Part shown: one piece after another, positions 18,723-27,706 of the stretch | Numbering within the stretch: position 1 is the first letter of the stretch | How the letters are laid out: each line of letters begins with the position of its first letter | Origin: Treponema vincentii | GTDB taxonomy: Bacteria > Spirochaetota > Spirochaetia > Treponematales > Treponemataceae | Reading direction: 5' to 3' | Length of the DNA: 64,000 bases | NCBI RefSeq assembly: GCF_010365865.1 | Contig: NZ_CP048020.1 | Coordinates: forward strand, 2,294,001-2,358,000 | The notes under the pieces: generated by a model | Seen by the model: only the letters and a program-made list of their open reading frames with translations | Told to the model about the DNA's origin: nothing | Database searches by the model: none | Made by a program: the position numbers and the translations under genes

Positions 18723-21483
18723 TTATTCCTCAACGGTAAAGGTTGTTCTGCAAATAGTGTGAAAGGGGCATCCCATACAATCTTGCCATTGTACGGCTGC
18801 CGGTTTTCTAAAGTCTTCCATACCGACCTGCTGCGCGTACGCTTGAGCAATTTGTAAAAAAGCCTGAATCGACGGTTCAAATTCTTCCCTCGTTTTAGAA
18901 GAACGGGCACTTCCCTGAGGTATCACCTCTTTATCGTTGACGATGTATTTTTTATCTTCCTTGGTGATACCGAGGAAAAAAGCATGAAGTACTTCCTGTT
19001 TCAGTCTATTTTCTGCAAGGAAGATGTACATCGGCATTTGGAAATCTCGCATAGCTTCCGAGGTATAGTCTGTAGCGGACGGAACCTTGCCGGTTTTATA
19101 ATCAATGATAACGGCGCGGCCTTCAGCTTCCTGATAGGCGATGCGGTCTACGAGTCCGTGATAGAGGATGTCTCCGCTCCGGTACTGCAGCTCGCCTTCT
19201 ATCATATACGGCGTATAACCGTCCAGTTTTTCCGCGTCGAACGTAAGCACAAAGTCAACGCTTTTTTAAACTGCGCTTTTTAATCGATTCGATAAAAGGC
19301 GCGGCAAGCGGCCCTCGGAAATCGGTTTGGCTGTGAACGGTCTCATTAAATATCGATTCAGCCCACGTCCTATAATCGGCGAGATGCGCAGAGATAAACA
19401 CCCTATCGTTTTCCCGTATACGCTGATAGAGCCGCTCCAAAATACGGTGGCAAATGATACCGATATAGCGCGGATTGAAAAGTTCCGCATCAGTGTCTTC
19501 TTCGTCGATGGAAAGCGCCGACGACAAAAACCATTGAGCCGGACAGTCGGAAAAAAGATGTAAGCCGCTTTGACTGATGCGGAATGCCCCGTCCGTATAA
19601 TGTCCGGCCTTGAGCTTTTCCGAAAGTACCGGCAGACTGCCGTTAAAAGGTTCGGTTAAAAAGGAAAAGCCGCGCGCTTGTTTAATACCGGCGAATTGTT
19701 CAAATCCTGCTTTTTGTACGGAATACAGCGCTTCCGGCGCAGGTTCTTCCCGTTTAAAGAAGCGATATTCCTGCAAAAGAGAGTCGCTGTTATTCAGGTC
19801 GGGGCGGGGAGCAAAGGCGGTAAAAATGCCATTGCTGACGGTAAAGCCCGAAAAGGTTTGTTCGGAAACGGAAAAGCGCACGGCGCCGTATGTTGCATAC
19901 ACCGCAAAAAAGGCCTGCGTTGCATCTTTTTCGACAACGCCGAGTTCTTCCCGTTTGTCTTTCCGTAAGAAGGGAAGTTTTTGATAGATCACCCTGCTTG
20001 CTTTTTGATTGCAGTTGAGGACAAAGTGATGCGCAAAGGGCGTTGCAGCCGCGACTCTAAACGGAAAGATACTGACCGCTCTTCCGGTATTTTGCGGTAC
20101 ATAGATTTCGCGGGAAAGTTGAGCGGTAAAAAAGCGATAGGGTTGTGCAGGCAGACAGTCGGCAAAATCCTCTTCAAGCTGTACCAATTCCTGCATCAGT
20201 GTGATACAACGGCCGATGACGGCATTGTCTTCGGCTGAAAAGCCGTCGGGATTCAGATACTGCGCTCGAAAGAGGATGTACTGCCGCCTCATTTCGGAAA
20301 AGCTTTGAGCCTGCACGAACCGCTCCGCAGCTTTCATAAAAGGGAGGAGCCATTCCTTTGCCTGCTCTTTTTCTGCTTGCTCCTCCTCAGCACTGCTATG
20401 AGGATTATACGGAATAGGGAGTTTAAACGCCTCCTTCCAGACGTTTTTATAGTGTCCTTCATCCTTCCACGAAACGAGACAGTTGTTTTTTATGCCGAAA
20501 TTGATGAGCGCCTGTATCTGCGCGGGATGCTTCCACGGAATATGAGGATTGAGCAGCAGCGGTTTAAGGCTTTCAAACGAGTAATGTTCCTGTACGCACT
20601 GTTCAAGCAGCGGAAAGAGCTGCCCTGCCTGCTGTTCGCCGAGTTTAAATCCGAGCCGAAATTCCGCAGGGATATTCCGCAATGCAAACTCCCGCTTGAG
20701 ATACGGTACGGTATCTTCAATACCGGCAATGCTGAGCGCAATATCATCGGCGGGAACTCCGGTTGTCAAAATCTGCTCAACTGCGAGCGCGGTTGACCGG
20801 ATTTCTTCCCGCATGGTGCCGAATTGGATAAGCGGCGTTGTTTCGGCTTTAAAGGCAGGGGCGGGGAGCATCGACAGTTCCGGCCGTTCTTCCAATAGAC
20901 TGCGATACTCGTCAAAATCTTCCATTAATTCGGGATACAGTAAAATGTACTGTTGTGCATGAGGAATAAATTCCGCCCCTGCCCAAGAAGGTTCAAAGAG
21001 CCGGTGCGCATCCAAAAATTCCGTATATGCTTTTTTCAAAATCCGTAAATCGGAGAACTCGGCATCTTTACCGGCTTTATGCTGCGCCGCGCGTTTTTCC
21101 CAGTGATCCAACTGCGGCAAAATACCGGCAATCCATTGCGCAAATATAGCGCCGTCGGCTGCGTAGTCCGCCGGGATGATGGTCTGTAGAAAGGGTTTTG
21201 CCGCCGCAGCATTGTCGGCTGCAATATGATGCGCAAAGAGCAAGCGGATAATCTGAGACGCCGGGTTTTTATTTTCCGCTTGAGCGATACAGCACTCCGC
21301 CTTAAAGGTATCCCATGCGATAAACAGTTCGGCAGGAACTGCTGCAAGGCCGGTCAACGCAAGCGCACGGTGCATCCAAAGCCGAGCTGCAATCCGTGAC
21401 GGAAACACAAAACACGTGCGGGCGTCCGTACCGTAGCGGCGGATACAATCTTCTATAGTGGAACAGCCGGATATGATGCGCAT
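18723..21483 (-). pseudogene. AddB/RexB-like nuclease of the PD-(D/E)XK family, frameshifted at a T6 run
   Basis: A large recombination nuclease of about 919 residues if rejoined. The first 742 codons give an AddB-like helicase-fold region without a Walker A (TCFVFPSRIAARLWMHRAL near the start). They also carry the first iron-sulfur cysteine, SDCPAQWFLS. The PD-(D/E)XK core follows in the other frame: GLVDRIAY, IIDYKTGK, QMPMYIF, then DCMGCPFHTIC with the remaining three cysteines. The break is at the T6 run 19262-19267. Removing one base reads KSVDFVLTFDAEKLDG across the join. No addA lies within the window. An intact gene with a sequence error is more likely than decay. Confidence 0.78.
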
Positions 21484-21506
21484 AACAACCTCTTAAATAT
21501 GTGAAA

Positions 21507-21535
21507 CCTCTAAAAATCTAGCCGACTTTTTAGAG
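21507..21535. repeat. Inverted repeat of the CTCTAAAAA family
   Basis: CTCTAAAAA and TTTTTAGAG around an 11-nt loop, in the divergent region upstream of the addB-like gene. It is not positioned to terminate either flanking gene, which argues that the family is more than terminators. Confidence 0.6.
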
Positions 21536-21634
21536 ATGCTTATGATCTGGTTTTTATCAGCGATGAAAGCTCAATAATGTATTATACACAAAAAAATCGG
21601 ATTGAGCATCTCTTAAACGCAATTAGCGGTTTGC

Positions 21635-21663
21635 TTTACTTTTGCCCTGTAGGATAGTATAAT
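21635..21663 (+). promoter_or_regulatory. Promoter of the duplicated outer-membrane protein gene
   Basis: TTTACT (21635-21640) and a perfect TATAAT (21658-21663) with a 17-bp spacer. The transcript would start near 21670, giving a 60-nt leader with a small GC-rich stem (GCATCGG/TCGGTGC). Confidence 0.65.
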
Positions 21664-21730
21664 AAGCGCATCGGTTCGCCTAGTCGGTGCATTTAAATTA
21701 AGGGATACATGAAAACGGAGGGATGAATAA

Positions 21731-22993
21731 ATGCGCAAATTTTATTTTGTATTACTTCTTTGTTTTTTCTCTGCGATTCCCTGCTTTTCACAAGAAACGG
21801 CACTGCAGTCCAATGATACAGCGGAAGTCGAACACCGAGAACATGATACGAGCAGCGGGCAGCCGAACAATACTGCGCCATTGCAGAAGAAACACGCCGG
21901 ATTTGACGAATATCTTTTTGCGCCGGCTGCCGGCATGGGTATCGGTTTTGAGCTTTCTACATCAAAAAATACATTGGAACTTCCGTTCGTCTTAGGCCCT
22001 TCAATTAAATTCGATATGCAATTTTCCCTTAGATCCGGTTTTTCGTTTTTACTCTTAAATGAAGTATTTTTTCCGCTTGCCTACACCGCAACAAACAAGG
22101 ATTCTGCACAAGCGGGTTATATTCCGGTGTGGCATGGCGGGGTATTGTTCGGATATACTCACGGAGTAAAAACCGATTTGGAAATTACGGCAGCAGGCGG
22201 TTTGGGCGTGATGTTTATCTTACCTGAACTCGTAACTCAATTGAGTATTTCAAAATTTTTTACCGAAAAATACGGACTGTATTTCACATTAAATAATAAA
22301 TTTGTTTTTTTACCTGCGGCTTTAGCGGACGATGGAAAAATGCGAGCGATGAGCACGGTAGATGCCGCCTTGGGAGCTTCCTTCCGTATCTATCCGAAAG
22401 AAAAATCGGTTACAGCTCAGCCTACGGTAAAATCTAAAAAACAGCGGAAGCGGGTTTTTGAACAGTATGTATTTGCACCGTCATTTGCCTTGTCAACGGT
22501 ATTTTTAGGGATACGGCCTGATTTGTATATCATTATGGGACCATCACTTAATCTTGATATGATCTTTACAAAAGAAAAATCCGGTTTCAGTTTTTTTATC
22601 CATAATAATACGGCGGTGTGGTTTACAACCTATCCCAAAGACCCTGATGAACCGACACCGAAATTGGTATCTTTGCCGCTTACTCTGTTTCATTTTATGT
22701 TCGGGTATACTCACGGTAGAGGCAGTAATTTTGAAATCTCCGCGGGTATCGGCCCGGGATTTGCGCTTTCTCCTGCTCATTTTTTCAGGCCGGTCACACT
22801 CCTGCCTGCCGTCAGCACGGAAATTGCATTCACAACATATTTTTCAAAAAAATACGGGTTATATGTTTCGGCGCTTAACTCGTTTATATTTATTCCTTTC
22901 GGTTCATACAGGGGATCTGACGGGAAAAGAAAAACAAGCTATTTATTTATCGATATGCTCAATATCAGCATTGGGCCTTCGTTCCGCTTATAA
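21731..22993 (+). CDS. Predicted outer-membrane protein with an internal duplication
   Basis: A 420-residue exported protein with signal peptide (MRKFYFVLLLCFFSAIPCFSQ). After an acidic linker it contains two copies of one beta-rich domain, about 57-215 and 245-420. Matching landmarks are FDEYLFAPAAGM / FEQYVFAPSFAL, LGPSIKFDMQFSL / MGPSLNLDMIFTK, LFGYTHGVKTDLEI / MFGYTHGRGSNFEI and EKYGLYFTLNNKFVFLP / KKYGLYVSALNSFIFIP. It ends in an aromatic-basic strand (ISIGPSFRL), as in barrel proteins. I know no characterised homologue. GGAGG precedes the ATG. The lipoprotein 56 bp downstream is probably in the same operon. Confidence 0.78.
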   Translation: MRKFYFVLLLCFFSAIPCFSQETALQSNDTAEVEHREHDTSSGQPNNTAPLQKKHAGFDEYLFAPAAGMGIGFELSTSKNTLELPFVLGPSIKFDMQFSLRSGFSFLLLNEVFFPLAYTATNKDSAQAGYIPVWHGGVLFGYTHGVKTDLEITAAGGLGVMFILPELVTQLSISKFFTEKYGLYFTLNNKFVFLPAALADDGKMRAMSTVDAALGASFRIYPKEKSVTAQPTVKSKKQRKRVFEQYVFAPSFALSTVFLGIRPDLYIIMGPSLNLDMIFTKEKSGFSFFIHNNTAVWFTTYPKDPDEPTPKLVSLPLTLFHFMFGYTHGRGSNFEISAGIGPGFALSPAHFFRPVTLLPAVSTEIAFTTYFSKKYGLYVSALNSFIFIPFGSYRGSDGKRKTSYLFIDMLNISIGPSFRL

Positions 22994-23049
22994 AGAGCCG
23001 TTCATTTTCCACTACTATCGGGAAACATCAAGAAATGGAGGTTTGAGAT

Positions 23050-23568
23050 ATGAAACATCTACGATATTATTTATATTTTTGCATATTGTGCATCAGTGTG
23101 ATGTCATGCACAAGTACGCCGGCTACCGGAGCGCTTTACTTTCCTATTACCGTATTAGCCGGTGTTGCCGATTTAACGGTTTCAACGGCTGGAGAAATAC
23201 AAGCAGATGCTAGTGATAAAACCGAAGCCTTTGCAAGAAATGCAAGAATGCTGAATAAGGATTTGACTTTTGATGAAACAGAGAAGCATACTCAAAGAGA
23301 ATCTCCGTCCGAATACGATTATCTTTCAAACATTCAGTTACAACCGCGGAGGGACAGTGCGGAAACGGTGAATCAGCAAAAAAATGATATGGAGCCTGTT
23401 TCTTCGATACGATTGCAAAAAGGCGAGTCATTTTCTACGCCGATACCGGTGCACAAGAAACTAACGGTTGTTGTTGAAAATAAGGATAGTAATGAACTAA
23501 GGTTTATGTGTACCGGTAAACAGTTCGTCTTGCAGCAGGGGGAAATGGTGATGCTGCATTTTCGATAA
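23050..23568 (+). CDS. Hypothetical lipoprotein
   Basis: A 172-residue protein with an N-terminal hydrophobic segment and lipobox ISVMSC (Cys20), so membrane-anchored. The middle part is hydrophilic. The C-terminal 60 residues (SIRLQKGESFSTPIPVHKKLTV to the end) look like a small beta domain. GGAGG precedes the ATG at 23050. It follows the duplicated outer-membrane protein and may be its partner. I do not recognise a family. Confidence 0.75.
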   Translation: MKHLRYYLYFCILCISVMSCTSTPATGALYFPITVLAGVADLTVSTAGEIQADASDKTEAFARNARMLNKDLTFDETEKHTQRESPSEYDYLSNIQLQPRRDSAETVNQQKNDMEPVSSIRLQKGESFSTPIPVHKKLTVVVENKDSNELRFMCTGKQFVLQQGEMVMLHFR

Positions 23569-23571
23569 ATG

Positions 23572-23668
23572 ATAAACGCCGCTTGTCATCACAGTAGCTG
23601 CAAACGCCACCAAGCTCGCAGAGTTTAATGAAACGGTAAAGTGTGCTATACTGCTATGGGATGGATAG
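23572..23668 (+). repeat. Direct repeat, copy 1 (97 bp, about 94% identical to copy 2)
   Basis: Differs from 23915-24011 at 6 of 97 positions. Its first part reads KRRLSSQ-stop, the last codons of an antitoxin-like gene whose body is missing. Its second part carries TATACT (23647-23652), which serves the gene starting at 23683. The copy is thus a gene tail plus the next promoter. Confidence 0.85.
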
Positions 23669-23682
23669 ATAAGGAGCGTTCT

Positions 23683-23940
23683 ATGAACGATATAATGATG
23701 CGGCAATACAATATGCTTTCAAAGGAGCTGCAGCAGGAAGTGCAGCATTATATTGAATATTTATTTGTAAAAATGAAAAAAACGAATAGACAACATATTG
23801 TAACAATACCCCAGCAAGAAAAAAATAGAGCTTATGATGCCCTGATACAGTATGCAGGTTGCCTACCGCCGGATATCGATTATAAACAAGAAGCTATAGA
23901 ATTTGCGGTAAACTATAAACGCCGCTTACCATCACAGTAG
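23683..23940 (+). CDS. DUF2281-like antitoxin-type protein without a partner toxin
   Basis: An 85-residue protein starting at the ATG at 23683 after AAGGAG. The start MLSKELQQEVQHYIEYLF is the DUF2281 pattern, and ALIQYAGCLPPDIDYKQEAIEFA resembles antitoxin tails. DUF2281 genes usually precede a PIN or RelE toxin. Here the next gene is BrnT, and the 97-bp direct repeats on both sides suggest that the module was rearranged by recombination. The last codons of this gene are inside repeat copy 2. Confidence 0.65.
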   Translation: MNDIMMRQYNMLSKELQQEVQHYIEYLFVKMKKTNRQHIVTIPQQEKNRAYDALIQYAGCLPPDIDYKQEAIEFAVNYKRRLPSQ

Positions 23941-24011
23941 CTGCAAACACCACCAAGCTCGCAGCGTTTAATGAAATGGTAAAGTGCGCTATACTGCTAT
24001 GGGATGGATAG
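23915..24011 (+). repeat. Direct repeat, copy 2
   Basis: Covers the last 8 codons of the DUF2281-like gene (NYKRRLPSQ) and the promoter region with TATACT (23990-23995) that should drive brnTA. Same length and boundaries as copy 1. Confidence 0.85.
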
Positions 24012-24015
24012 AGGT

Positions 24016-24303
24016 ATGACATTTGAATGGGACGAAAACAAAAATAAACTCAACAAACGTAAACATGGAATATCTTTTGAAGAAGCGGTGTCCGTTTTTC
24101 TTGATGAAAAGCGTATTGAAAAATATGATTTTAAAAATTCGACTTTAGAAGAAGAAAGAATTGATACTATAGGTCGGACTAATAATATGATTATCCTATT
24201 TGTTGTATATACAGACCGTAATGATAACATACGGCTTATCTCTGCACGAAAAGCCGAAGTTGATGAGGAGGCAGAATATTATGAAAACTATGACGCTCGA
24301 TGA
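24016..24303 (+). CDS. brnT: BrnT-family toxin (type II TA), first locus
   Basis: A 95-residue RelE-fold ribonuclease toxin. The family signature FEWDENKNKLNKRKHGISFEEA is at the start and VVYTDRNDNIRLISARKA near the end. It inhibits translation by RNA cleavage and is neutralised by BrnA. The ATG at 24016 follows TAGAGGT. An in-frame ATG at 24004 would lie at the predicted transcription start and is less likely. It overlaps brnA by 23 bp. Confidence 0.87.
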   Translation: MTFEWDENKNKLNKRKHGISFEEAVSVFLDEKRIEKYDFKNSTLEEERIDTIGRTNNMIILFVVYTDRNDNIRLISARKAEVDEEAEYYENYDAR

Positions 24304-24571
24304 AGTTAAAAATCTTCCGCCGCTTACGGAAGAACGGCTAAACGAAATCAAAAATTTTCAAAATACTGATTTTTCGGACTGCCCAAAGCAGACAAAAGAG
24401 GAGCTTAAACAATTCCGCCCTTATTATGAGCTTCATACAACATTACAAAAACATAAAAACCACACCGTACAGGTTAGTATTGATAGTGACATAATAGAAG
24501 CGTTACAGATTGAAACTCAAGAGTACCAACCACGCATAAATGCTATCTTACGGAAAGCTGTTTTTGGATAA
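24281..24571 (+). CDS. brnA: BrnA-family antitoxin, first locus
   Basis: A 96-residue antitoxin. The N-terminal half binds the toxin. The C-terminal ribbon-helix-helix is VQVSIDSDIIEALQIETQEY followed by QPRINAILRKAV. BrnA normally represses its own operon. GAGGAGG precedes the ATG at 24281, inside the end of brnT. The usual glycine-lysine-glycine turn of BrnA is TQE here. An inverted repeat follows at 24598. Confidence 0.87.
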   Translation: MKTMTLDEVKNLPPLTEERLNEIKNFQNTDFSDCPKQTKEELKQFRPYYELHTTLQKHKNHTVQVSIDSDIIEALQIETQEYQPRINAILRKAVFG

Positions 24572-24597
24572 ACCATAAGGAACAAGGCATGAGGGAA

Positions 24598-24624
24598 CCT
24601 CTAAAAACTTCCCGTTTTTAGAGG
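24598..24624. repeat. Perfect 11-bp inverted repeat of the CTCTAAAAA family
   Basis: CCTCTAAAAAC (24598-24608) and GTTTTTAGAGG (24614-24624) with a 5-nt loop, 26 bp after the brnA stop. This is the tightest copy and could act as a terminator. Confidence 0.75.
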
Positions 24625-24713
24625 TGAGCTTTGTTCACCGGTTTTCCCTTAGATTTATTTGCGACCTTTGTTGATTACAGCTAAAGGTATCTCTAAAAAC
24701 AGCTTTAGCTTAG

Positions 24714-24803
24714 AAAGGTATACCGATAGCAAAAATCGCTGAGGATACCGAGCTTACGCAAAAGGCAGTAGAACCATTATACCCAATGCTGCCCACCGAA
24801 TAA
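24714..24803 (+). pseudogene. C-terminal relic of an Rpn-type recombination-promoting nuclease
   Basis: Reads KGIPIAKIAEDTELTQKAVE and ends at TAA 24801-24803. The KGxPIxxIAexTxL pattern is typical of the C-terminus of Rpn/PD-(D/E)XK transposase-like proteins. An in-frame stop at 24711 cuts it off upstream, so only about 29 codons remain. The rest of 24625-24850 shows only a small stem (AGCTAAAG/CTTTAGCT). Confidence 0.45.
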
Positions 24804-24850
24804 ACCGATAGAACCGAAGCAAGATGTTTTAATCCATTCCCTACCGCAGT

Positions 24851-24885
24851 TGCAGGGCATCTTCTCATTTAGAAAATGCCCTGCA
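24851..24885 (-). terminator. Hairpin after the large lipoprotein gene
   Basis: A perfect 10-bp stem TGCAGGGCAT / ATGCCCTGCA with a 15-nt loop, 6 bp after the minus-strand stop at 24891. There is no T run, so factor-dependent termination or mRNA 3'-end protection is possible. Confidence 0.55.
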
Positions 24886-24890
24886 CCAAA

Positions 24891-27028
24891 CTAGCCGTGA
24901 GCCTTACTGTTGCCAAGTAAAGCAAGGGATGTAGCCTGAGGTTTTTGTATGGAACTAAAGTTTATATCTTCTAAAGGTGTATCCGTCAAATCTTCATTTG
25001 TAAAATGAGTTTTAGTTCCTTCATCACGATATAAATGTTTTAGATTATCCCATATATCTTTTGGGCCAACATATTTTTCTGGAGGATATTTGCTAGGTTT
25101 TAATTGGTTTATTTCTTCTTCAGGCCATTTATCAAAGAATCTATTTTGTAAATTATATATTTTTATTGAATTATTTATATACGGGATTCTGTTTACCATA
25201 CTTTTTAGAGATGCTGTTTTTAACTCTTCTGGTAATATTGCATTTTTTAATATAAGTGTATTAACACTAGAATCTAGCATATCTGTTGGTAAAATTGTGT
25301 TATCAAAAGTAACATTTACAGGACCTGTTGTTCCTCTATATTGCATTTTTGATAGGTTACTATTTTTAAATACTATATTTCCAATAACAGAATTTCCTTC
25401 AAAATTCAATAATTTTAAGTTTTCTTCAATCATGGTAGTAGTATCTATATTATTTAAAACTAAATTTTGTATTCTTGTTGATCTGCTATCTTTTTTGTAA
25501 TACACTATCCCGTTTTTCATCAGTTCTTTTACGAAATTCCAATAATTGTTCCATAGGTAAAGGTTCAGTATTGTTTTTTCCACCATTGTATTCAGTAACA
25601 TTTGGTCCTGGACATAAAAAAATCTTTTACATTTAAAAATTTCACACCACCGTTAATTTCTTTAATTGTATTTGAACCAGTAAGAAATGGAAGTAAATCC
25701 TTTACATTGCCTGTTACATACATATCCCCGATAACTAATGCATCTGTTAATTTTTCATTGTTAATTAGTTCTAAAATTTGATTCGCTTTGATATAAGGTG
25801 TTATGTCAAATCTACCACTGGTAATTGTTTCTTGTAAATCCCTTAATAAAATTTGAATACTATTTGGTTTATCATTTTTTACAGTTATATTTGTATCTTT
25901 TAATATATTTAGTTTTCCATTTGTTACTTCTTTATAAAATTCATTTACATCAAAATAATCTGTTAAAGTGCTTTTAAATGCTACAGGAACATTTATATCA
26001 CCATCTTTAAAATTCAAAACCGCTTTATTAAGAGCATTAAGTTTAGTTTCTTTTAAAAATTTTGGAGTAATAGGAGTAGATGTATATTCCCATTCAATAT
26101 TTTCGGAATTTCCTTTCCGCTTTTTATCAAAAGTATTTATTTTTAAGTTTGTTGAATCAAAATCAGGATTTGTTTTTTCTTTTAAATTATAAGCAATATA
26201 TTTTGCTATTTCCGTTGTTTCTTCATTGGTACATTCCATAATATCTTCTAATGAAATATCACCATTGATAGTTTTTATGTTTGCATTTTCATCAAGTGTA
26301 ATAGTTTGTTTGGTGCTGTCGGCATTTTCGATATTTAAAACACTTAATGCCTTTGCAGCTTTTTTTAATGTAGTTTTACTTATTGTGCAAGTGGTGCAAT
26401 TATTATTTTCCGTTTTAAACGATTTTATGGTAAGAGCATCTGTGTTTATTATTACATTATTAGTGCTTTTTTCTGCTAATTCTTCAATTTTATCTAATGT
26501 TATATTTCCGCTTGCCTTAATTATATTTCCGCCCGCATCTTTGGTAACATAGATAACCGAATTTCCAATAGTTATTTGTTCTGCCGACTGGCTTGCTTCC
26601 TCTTCCACCGTAGCTGAAACTGCCGTTTCTTTTTCAATCTTTACCTTTTGCGTAATGGTATTATCTGTAACATCCGAATATGTTGCATCGCCTATCGTAA
26701 GCGCTTTAACCTTATAGCCTGCATTTGCAGAAAGCGTAAAGGTCAGCTCGCTGTTTTTTTCGACTTTTCCGCCGGCGGGAAGGGTGGGGGTTACGTCAAT
26801 TTTGCCGTTTGCAGGCTGGGTTATGGTAACCTCGTACTTTGTTGCCGGTGTAGGATTGGACGGATTCGGATTAGGGTTTCCCTGTTCCGGATTTTCAGGT
26901 GGAGGATTAGTGAAATCGGGGGCAGGAGTTTTATGTAATTGCTTACACGAAATAAGCATTACAAGCGGGCTTAACAGCAGCGCCACTCCTAAAAATACAA
27001 CAGAAACTTTCGCACGTTTGTTTTTCAT
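24891..27028 (-). pseudogene. Large Treponema lipoprotein with InlB-type repeat, frameshifted twice
   Basis: Starts at the ATG at 27028 after GGAGG. It has a hydrophobic signal with lipobox VMLISC, a Pro/Asn-rich spacer, and one Big/InlB-B-like repeat (YEVTITQPANGKIDVTPTLP to about residue 140). A long Asn/Lys/Thr-rich region follows, with repeated TLDKIEEL.. / SLEDIMEC.. units. Two indels break it. At A7 25616-25622, removing one base reads DFLCPGPNVTEYNGG. At T6 25491-25496, removing one base reads SVLQKDSRSTRIQN. Repaired, it is about 711 residues ending at 24891. The composition is lower in GC than the neighbours, which suits an acquired or fast-evolving surface protein. Confidence 0.7.
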
Positions 27029-27227
27029 AACAACCTCCATCTTTCTCTATATGCATAGCTTATATAGCTTTATGATACCATAGTTTTAAGTTGAGTGCAA
27101 GGAAGAATTTAGCCCAAGATTTTAACAGGGTTTTTGCATTACAGTGTAGAATAGAAATAGACTTTTGGTAGAAAAATTATAAAGATATGCGATACTACCG
27201 CAGATATCGAAATTTCGGAGAGGTATT

Positions 27228-27470
27228 ATGCAAACATCACTTACAACAGTAATGGCTGAAGCTGTAGCTCTACCTTATGAGGATAGAGTTGAGCTTCTGA
27301 CAGTGTTGGCAAAAAGTATATCAAAATCTGCTCTAGATACCTCAAAAAAGAATGAACAAAATTGGGGTAAAATGTTAGATTTGTATACGGGTTGTATGGG
27401 TGGTCTTTGCTCGAAAGAAGATCCTGTTGAATATCAGAGGAATTTAAGAGAAGACAGAGTAATTGACTGA
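27228..27470 (+). CDS. Antitoxin-type protein of an addiction module
   Basis: An 80-residue protein with GGAGAGG before the ATG. The start MAEAVALPYEDRVELLTVLAKSI is the short helical pattern of addiction-module antitoxins that pair with PIN toxins. The C-terminal part (LYTGCMGGLCSKEDPVEYQRNLREDR) matches toxin-binding tails. A toxin frame begins at 27463, overlapping it by 8 bp, but is truncated. Confidence 0.65.
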   Translation: MQTSLTTVMAEAVALPYEDRVELLTVLAKSISKSALDTSKKNEQNWGKMLDLYTGCMGGLCSKEDPVEYQRNLREDRVID

Positions 27471-27546
27471 TCGTATTTTTGTTGATACAAATCCTTTGAT
27501 TTATCTTCTTGATAATGTACAGCCATTTGCTGTATACAAAAAGTAG
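27463..27546 (+). pseudogene. Truncated PIN-domain toxin (VapC type)
   Basis: Starts at a TTG overlapping the antitoxin end and reads DRIFVDTNPLIYLLDN, the start of a PIN ribonuclease with its first catalytic aspartate. It stops after 27 codons at 27546, against about 130 in intact toxins. The following 100 bp carry no continuation that I can see. The toxin is dead and the antitoxin orphaned. Confidence 0.6.
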
Positions 27547-27649
27547 AATACAAATCTAACTGTCCGATTCAACCTGATATTCCCTATATCGGCATAAAAA
27601 CACTCCAGATGCAGAACGCCGGGATGATTAAATCCTCTACATGAATACC

Positions 27650-27689
27650 AAAAAAGCCTGTTCTTCCGCAAAGGAAAAACAGGCTTTTT
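27650..27689 (-). terminator. Intrinsic terminator of the bcd-etfBA operon
   Basis: Stem AAAAAAGCCTGTT / AACAGGCTTTTT with the loop between, 18 bp past the etfA stop. On the minus strand it ends in six T residues. It could also act on the plus strand. Confidence 0.85.
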
Positions 27690-27706
27690 GCATCACAGCT
27701 TAAAAA

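Noticed and set aside
19255-19270. Programmed -1 ribosomal frameshift at A AAA AAG in the addB-like gene
   Set aside because: The heptamer is in the right phase for -1 slippage, but joining the two halves needs a +1 (or -2) change, so the programmed -1 model does not restore the protein.
22647-23213. 188-codon plus-strand frame overlapping the outer-membrane protein and lipoprotein genes
   Set aside because: It overlaps two well-supported genes in other frames, has no ribosome site, and gives a Cys/Arg-rich product.
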